DNA from: Larix kaempferi
Lineage: Eukaryota; Streptophyta; Pinopsida; Pinales; Pinaceae
Length of the DNA stretch: 64,000 bases
NCBI GenBank assembly: GCA_027924585.1
Contig: BSBM01000261.1
Coordinates: 4,915,501 to 4,979,500 of the forward strand
Direction: 5' to 3'
Shown: positions 57,961-64,000 of the stretch, one piece after another
Layout of the letters: the number at the start of each line of letters is the position of its first letter
How positions within the stretch are numbered: position 1 is the first letter of the stretch
The notes under the pieces: generated by a model
What the model was told of the DNA's origin: nothing
The model's database searches: none
What the model saw: only the letters and a program-made list of their open reading frames with translations
Made by a program: the position numbers and the translations under genes

Positions 57961-60179
57961 AATACACTACATAACATCAACCACAACACAAAGACCAAAA
58001 GGGAAGATAGTCAGGCGTAGTATAAAAATTGAAGTCTGCACATGAAGAAGTGGGTAAATAAAGCTACTCAAACAAATGATCTAGTCTTGTCGCAAGAAAC
58101 AAGTGATTGCTTCATATCTTGTTGATCTCTGAAAAGATAAGTAAGATCCTTGAATTCATCACGAGAATCATTAGGAATTCAAGGAATGTATTAGTGCGTA
58201 TTTCAGTTAGAGAACATTTGAAGTTTGTGGTTGCACTAATGTTGCAAAGGAAATGCGCATATATTCAATTATTTGCAAAGATGCGTTGAATTGTCCCTCA
58301 AAGAGCTCATACATAGAAAGAGGAATACAAATAAGTGTTGCTGATGAACAAACACAAGGTTTGTGCAAATACATAAACGGAGTTTGTATTATATTCAAAA
58401 AATTTCTTTACAAAACTACATGAGACCTCTGCTACAGAAAATAGAGTTGAAGCACAAAGAGGTAGCATGCTAAGGCCTAACGACATTGGAATTACAAAGA
58501 CAATGATGGGAGTAGTATTGAAAAAAATTGAGAATAAATAAATTGATTCAAAACCGTAGCTCAAGGTCCAACTCCGCATCATGATTGTAGGATGTTGTGA
58601 AAGTTGAAGCTCAAGATCCATCGGAGCTTGCTCGAAAAATTATGTGGATTGAAACAATGGACAAAGCTATAGATTTGATGATGATGCGTTGGTAGTGGAT
58701 TTTTCCATCCGAATAAGGTTGAGCAAGTCAAGAATCTATTGTTCTTGCCTCTCCAGGAAGTCAAATTTCTTGTTCAGACTGAAAAAACCCTCAGGATTGT
58801 TGTTATTGACCTTTGATTGTGCACACTAGTGGTTGAATTTAGATTCCTTCATCTAGGATTTCCAAATCCCCATATCCACCTTCATCTATGTGAAATCAAC
58901 CTTTTAAGATTGAACTGTCGAGTGGATATTGTCGAACGAGTTGTTGAATCTTTGAAAGAAGGAAGACATGATGAATGTAGTTGAGAAAATTAGAAGCTGC
59001 TTCACACAGAACAAGCTTGACAGGGAATGAACAAGGATGATGAACCATGCAATACGTAGCTCATTTATAGAATTGGAAGGTAGTTCCCCGCACACATGAA
59101 AATAAATAGAAGAGACGTCGAGGTTAATTTCATTCATGTCCACACGATTCAAATATGATTATGGAGACGTCAAAATTTATTGCAATATTTAATGAATTTG
59201 GGAAAGAGGACAAAAATCGAAAATCCAATTCATTGTTTTGTGTGCTCAAAATGGTGTTGCCCCAAAAGCTCGAGTATGAAAATGACACGTCGATGTTTCT
59301 GCATGTGTTATTAATCACATTGCCTTGTTTCCATGCTAGATGACAAATGGAATTATGTGCGATATTAAGAAGGAATATTTGGATGTCATGGAAAGATATG
59401 AGAAGAAGGAAAATGTAATGTATATTGGTCACAACATAGTAAATGCGACAAAAGGAAAATTTGGATGCTGGAATAAATTGACACGAAAGACAATACAAAC
59501 TAAAATCATATGGAACTTTGTAGTGCGCAATGAATGTGATAAGAAGATAGCAAGGAAGATTGCTCAAGAAATGAAGAAGTGTGAATGATTAATAAGTTTG
59601 ACAGGAACAAAAGATCAAGATAGAAGGAATTTAGAAACTGTACAGAGGAAGCATACTCGAAATAACTACAAAGACACTGTTGAATGTACAGATTGCAATG
59701 TGACTAATCTATACACAGTAACTCTAGTGAAAGGAAAGAGAATAAAGCACAAAGATAGGGGGATTAATTGAAGCAAGCAAATGTATGAACGAAGGCGCAA
59801 AACAGAGGAAAGGAGAAATTGAAATTGCACATTGAAGGAACCCCTTTTCCATTGACGTCAAAGGGGGATAAATATCATGAAGCATGTGATCATTGAAGAG
59901 ATGAAAAATAGCAAATAAGTCGTGATCGGAGGTTGTGCAAGGAAACAAAGGATAAATATCAGAAAACATGCATCAATAGAAGGGATCCGTGCAGAATTGA
60001 AAGATAGCAGAAAAGCACTAACAACAGGATGCGCAGATGAGCAAAGGATCAAATTAGTAAAAACATAGGGGGAGTACTGCAAATAGAATAGAGGAAGAGC
60101 ACAACTTGATGAGATGTTGACATGCACAACTTCATGAGATGTTGACATGCACAACGTCATGAGGTGTTGAAATCAATTC
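57961..60179 (+). other. Copia2 region between gag and 3' LTR, pol not recognisable
   Basis: Protease, RT and RNase H blocks are not recognisable. A weak match to a Copia integrase end lies at 59160-59340 (FNEFGKEDKN, a possible QNGVA-like CAQNGVAPKARV in the next frame, and a Met-rich helix). At 2.2 kb the region is about half the length a Copia pol needs, so pol is mostly deleted or badly decayed. Confidence 0.45.
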
Positions 60180-60192
60180 CAAAGGGGGATAT
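60180..60192 (+). promoter_or_regulatory. Copia2 polypurine tract
   Basis: CAAAGGGGGATAT immediately before the LTR start TGTTGAAC. A second similar tract, ATAGGGGGAG, lies at 60067. Confidence 0.8.
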
Positions 60193-61916
60193 TGTTGAAC
60201 TTTGGTTGTCATTGATGTCAAAAGATGTCAAAGAGAACTCAATATCCTTGTTCTAGTTTGAACAAGTAGATAAGAAGTACATCCATTTTGAAGAAGTACA
60301 TAAGAATTACATCCAATTTGAAGAAGTACATAAGGTACAAGCACAAGTCCCAAGTCCACCTAATCATGCTACTTCAAAGGTAAATTCCAAAGAGACGGTT
60401 GGAGATGTTTCAGGATTTCGCAAGAGGATTGGGTGCAAGAAGCAGTTATATAGGTATGAAAGTCTCAGAAGTGTCCAAGACCCACCAATCATAATAAGTA
60501 TACAAGTTGTTGAAGCACACAAGAGTCCTAGAAGAAAGTGGCGGTTGAACAAGTTGAAGTGCACAAGACCCCCAATCAATGATACTTCAAGGGCGCAAGA
60601 CCACACACAAATTGATTCCAAAGTGAGCAAGACCCACTATGAAAAGGACCAAGTATGCGCAAGACCCACATGGTGTGATACCTCAGTGGCATAGCATATG
60701 ACAAGTGGTGGAAGCGTGAAGTAAGTTGGAACGAGAAGCAAGGAAGAAGGGACACTACTAACAACTTGTGGACATACTGTGTGTGCAGGACCAGTATAAA
60801 TAAGAAGCCAAGTTGGAGAGTTGAAGCAAGCTTGAAGATGCGAATGTGATAATACTTTGATTTGGTAAGCCTCTAATTTTTGGGTATCAAGGGCTCATGG
60901 AACTGTAACAACATGATCTAATAGAGAGCCAAGTGTACATGAAGACAAGAACATAACTAATCATGGTGCGCAAGATGATGTATTTTATCTGTGACATTTA
61001 CATGAAGATAGAAATGAAACACTACATATGATGCGTGAGATGATGGGCCAAGTGTGTGAGAACACAAAGACAGTACGCATAAAGTCACAGACGATCTAAG
61101 ACAAATGCGTGAAAATGAAGATGCAACACAATAGAATATGCATAGTATGATGAGGTTAATTTGAGATAAGTGCGAAGAACAAAAAGGTAGTATCGTAGAT
61201 GGTATGCAGAAGGTCACAGATTTTAATACATATGCACCAAGACAAGAGTGTAGCATAGCAGAAGGTGCGCAGATTGATCTGATACAAATGCGCGAAGTCA
61301 AAACAACAATACTGTAGAGGATGCGTAGATTAATATGATACAGATGCACAAAGTCAGAACATCAGCACAACAAAGGATGCATAGCGTCAATTGAGTTTGC
61401 AGATGCCCAAAAACAGAATGTATGTCTAAACTGTGTGTAGATTATGAAGTATGAGATTAAGTGTGTAATGTTGATGTAGTGAAGTACGTTTTATAGTTCA
61501 ATGATTGCAAGATATTAGTATACATAAGGTCCGCACAATGGAAATAACTACAGTTAATCTAAAGAGTGTCTGGATTAGTACAACAACAAAGAAATATCTT
61601 CTACAATCATATCAGGGTGGCAGGATGGGGAAAGAAACATGGGGTCGATACCTCCTTCCAGTTGTTGCTGGAGAACTTTGGAAGTCATGCTTCCATGAAT
61701 GTAATCTTTTTAATATAAGAGAGCATTCCATGGTTTTCTCCCATTTGGGTTTCCACATAAAAATATATGTGTTTTGTGTATTGCGCATGTGATGTTGAAT
61801 GTTTTTTTTTATATTGGATGCATAATTTAAGTTCTAGTTCAAATTGATAAGAAGTAAAAATTGTTCATAACTACGCTAATATTGATTCACCCCCTGTCAG
61901 TATTAATAATATTACA
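60193..61916 (+). repeat. 3' LTR of Copia2
   Basis: 1724 bp, TGTTGAACTTTGG to AATATTACA. A TATA box GTATAAATAAG lies at 60795. Near the start a 28-bp TTTGAAGAAGTACATAAG unit occurs three times (60275-60340). Uninterrupted counterpart of the split 5' LTR, used to define the 6.1-kb insert. Confidence 0.88.
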
Positions 61917-61949
61917 AAATGAAGCAAAGTGAAACCAATCCACTTTAAA

Positions 61950-62960
61950 ATTACAATGCAAAGTAGTAGTGGGAGGAGGACCAAACAAAAGGTATCCTAC
62001 ACACACTAAGCTACTAAGTACTTTTTTGAAGGATTTCAAAACATTTCAAGAAAATGTATGGATAGAGTATTGTAATCAACTATGTGGTTTTAATAAAAAG
62101 GTCACAATGGAATTTTCCCAAAACTTCATATCAAACATCATAGTGGAATAGTACGAAGGATGTATTTCCATAATCAAGAGTTTAGAGATCCATGTAAATG
62201 GAGAATCTGTATCAATGGTTTCATGAATACCGATTGGACATAAATGGAAATATATGATAGAGTACAATCAAAAGAGGCAAAACACAAATTTCTTCTCTCT
62301 TATGAAACCATGGAGGATACTAATTAGGAAGTTAAAAGTGTCATTTTTCCATCACCATGGGACAAGGTAGGTTTATGTATCATAAGGTACATGAATTATG
62401 AGAGTAGACATAGCTTAGTGCTTGCTTACCATTTCAAATTATTGGTCCAACTTTGATATTTTTCATATCTCAAACCTGAGGGTGCTCTTATTATTCCATA
62501 ATTTCTATTACAATCCATTAATAATATGGTTTCCAATTAAGTTAAAGGGGTAAAGTAGTATCCATAGATCATCATGAGTTGACCAAACTACACGTAGTTG
62601 ATTCATTGGTAATAAACTAGTATATGATCACTTAGGAACAACTTATAAAGTTTGAGTGAGAAAGAATTCCAAGGATTGCATGCTACCAAATTTGCAAAGG
62701 AAACCTAAAAATGTAATAGGAGAAACACCTAACAGTACCAAATGGAACTCTCCTAAGAAAATGAAGGCCATATAAGTGCACAAGGAGGAGAATCCTAGGA
62801 AAATTGAGAATAATCCAAGAAAGGAAACACCCATCTCCCAAGGGGTTGGTTCTATAAAGAAGAGAAAAACAACACAATAGGTAGACACAAAAGGAATGAA
62901 ACGACAAGCTACAGAAATAGAAACAAACTTATATAGGTATTGTGTAACCAAGACACCTTG
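61950..62960 (+). pseudogene. Fragment homologous to the Gypsy3 3' ORF domain
   Basis: Plus frames with changes read TKLLSTFLKDFKTFQENVWI, LCGFNKKVTMEFSQNF, IKSLEIHVNGESVSMVS, IPIGHKW (about 62240), then LPSPWDKVGLCIIRYMNYES, LAYHFKLLVQL, LLQSINNMV and HHELTKLHVV (about 62580). Order and residues parallel the Gypsy3 3' ORF (FHTETALQFALN, IDVTEAIVAEVTSLPQIG, LPRSWDQVAIFLRKYIFYEG, NHGLIKFLIL). It is stop-ridden, with no adjacent integrase visible. Copia2 ends 30 bp upstream, so it may have inserted into or next to another element. Confidence 0.65.
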
Positions 62961-64000
62961 GTTACACATGTAAACTTAATTCCATCCTTGAAAGATAGAC
63001 ACTAGGATGTAGTATCTAGACAAAATCACATCATCATGAAGAATTCAAAGGATAACTTGTTGAAGATTTCTCAATTTTGATGGGAGGATCTCACCTATAA
63101 ACTAAAGAGTGAAGAGAACATTCATTTTCGAGATTTAATATTGCCTTACCTCAATGTAATATTTATATTGACATTCTTAAAAGGGTGAAACTGAACTAGA
63201 TAGGCTTGCAATTCATATTTCCTTTGTTATTGATTAGCTCCACCATAAAGAGGCTCAACATAAATTGATATGACTATAGAAAAGAAGAGATGGAGTGATA
63301 TATAAAGAGGGGAAATACATTAAGACAAGGATTCCATCACTCACTTCATGTCTTATGATGTCACGGAAACATACAGAGAATGATAACTATAAAATAAATA
63401 TTAGGGTTAAGGCACTTCAACATTTTTGGTTTTATTTTTGGATATGTTATAGAAGAATGCAATGCATTAGTTGGGGGTTATGATGTCCTTAGGATTACCT
63501 TGGGAAAAATAAAAAAGTATCTCATGTCTATGGAAAAAAATTGGGGTTTTCACCCAGGTTACCTATCTACAAAAGGATAACAACAAACAAAAAGAAAAAA
63601 CAACAAGGAAACTACCCTAATCACCTATGGATGGGGCTAGAAATGGCCTTAACACAACTAAGGATGAATGAAATTATGCATCCCCGGTGGAGTAACCAAA
63701 TTTGGTGTAAGTGATTTGTCACCAACATGTACGAAATGTACTTAGTTGAGGGTTTTTCAATATCAAGTACTAGATCAAACCGAAAATGGAAAACTAAACT
63801 AGAAACTAGTAAGATTATTTAACCATGATTGCAATGTAAATGAGAAAAGTAGCTAAAAAGAGGACAATGCATTACATGTAAATAATGATTTTATATTAAT
63901 ACAAAGAATCTAGGGTGAGATAGCAACACCTTGGTGTTAGTTCTAGAAGGTTATGGATCTCTACAACTGACCCATGGGAGAGTTCATGGGGTGTTCACTA
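62961..64000. other. Unassigned AT-rich flank
   Basis: No conserved coding region, LTR end or RNA gene recognised. It may continue the element represented at 61950-62960. Confidence 0.4.

Noticed and set aside
27011-61921. Target duplication for Copia2
   Set aside because: Bases left of 27011 (TTTGT) and right of 61916 (AAATG) do not match; the left end is too diverged to place.

Overview
This window looks like intergenic heterochromatin from a large, retrotransposon-rich plant genome. A gymnosperm such as a conifer is my best guess, because of the old, stop-ridden, deeply nested LTR elements and the element families recalled, but the species is not proven. I found no intact host gene, tRNA, rRNA or CRISPR array. 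Almost everything explainable is LTR-retrotransposon sequence on both strands, decayed by stops and frameshifts. Coding calls are therefore given as pseudogenes.

Left nest (1-19775). Ty3/Gypsy element 'Gypsy1' (+) runs from within gag at 9888 to its 3' LTR (18606-19775). Its 5' part lies outside the window because a Ty1/Copia element 'Copia-A' (-; 5' LTR 9229-9885, PBS 9217-9228) sits in its gag. Copia-A's reverse transcriptase (RT) is itself cut at 6099 by 'Copia-B' (-; 5' LTR 5547-6098, RT/RNase H remnant 1549-2740). Past Copia-B's polypurine tract come a 36-bp repeat and a large 66/87-bp minisatellite.

Middle (19776-27010) is mostly unassigned AT-rich DNA. It holds one minus-strand LTR related to that of Copia2 (from 20990), a LINE-like DUF4283 fragment (about 23990-24313) and degenerate tandem repeats.

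Right nest (27011-61916). 'Copia2' (+) has LTRs at about 27011-34897 (split) and 60193-61916. Its 5' LTR is split by a 6.1-kb insert (27755-33875) that carries a long coiled-coil ORF without gag or pol. Just after its PBS sits 'Gypsy2' (-; 34915-56116). Gypsy2's 3' LTR is in turn split by 'Gypsy3' (+; 35508-47379), a complete element with 1.5-kb LTRs, a tRNA-Asp-like PBS and a perfect 5-bp target duplication. Right of Copia2 lies a fragment (about 61950-62960) homologous to the 3' ORF of Gypsy3.

How the parts work together: each LTR element would encode gag (capsid and nucleocapsid), protease (PR), RT/RNase H and integrase (IN). The notable features are (i) large sense-strand ORFs downstream of integrase in Gypsy1 and Gypsy3, with a remnant in Gypsy2 and an orphan version in the 6.1-kb insert, (ii) five CCHC zinc knuckles in the Gypsy1/Gypsy2 gag, and (iii) a second capsid-like domain between protease and RT in both. 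None of the copies looks able to move by itself.
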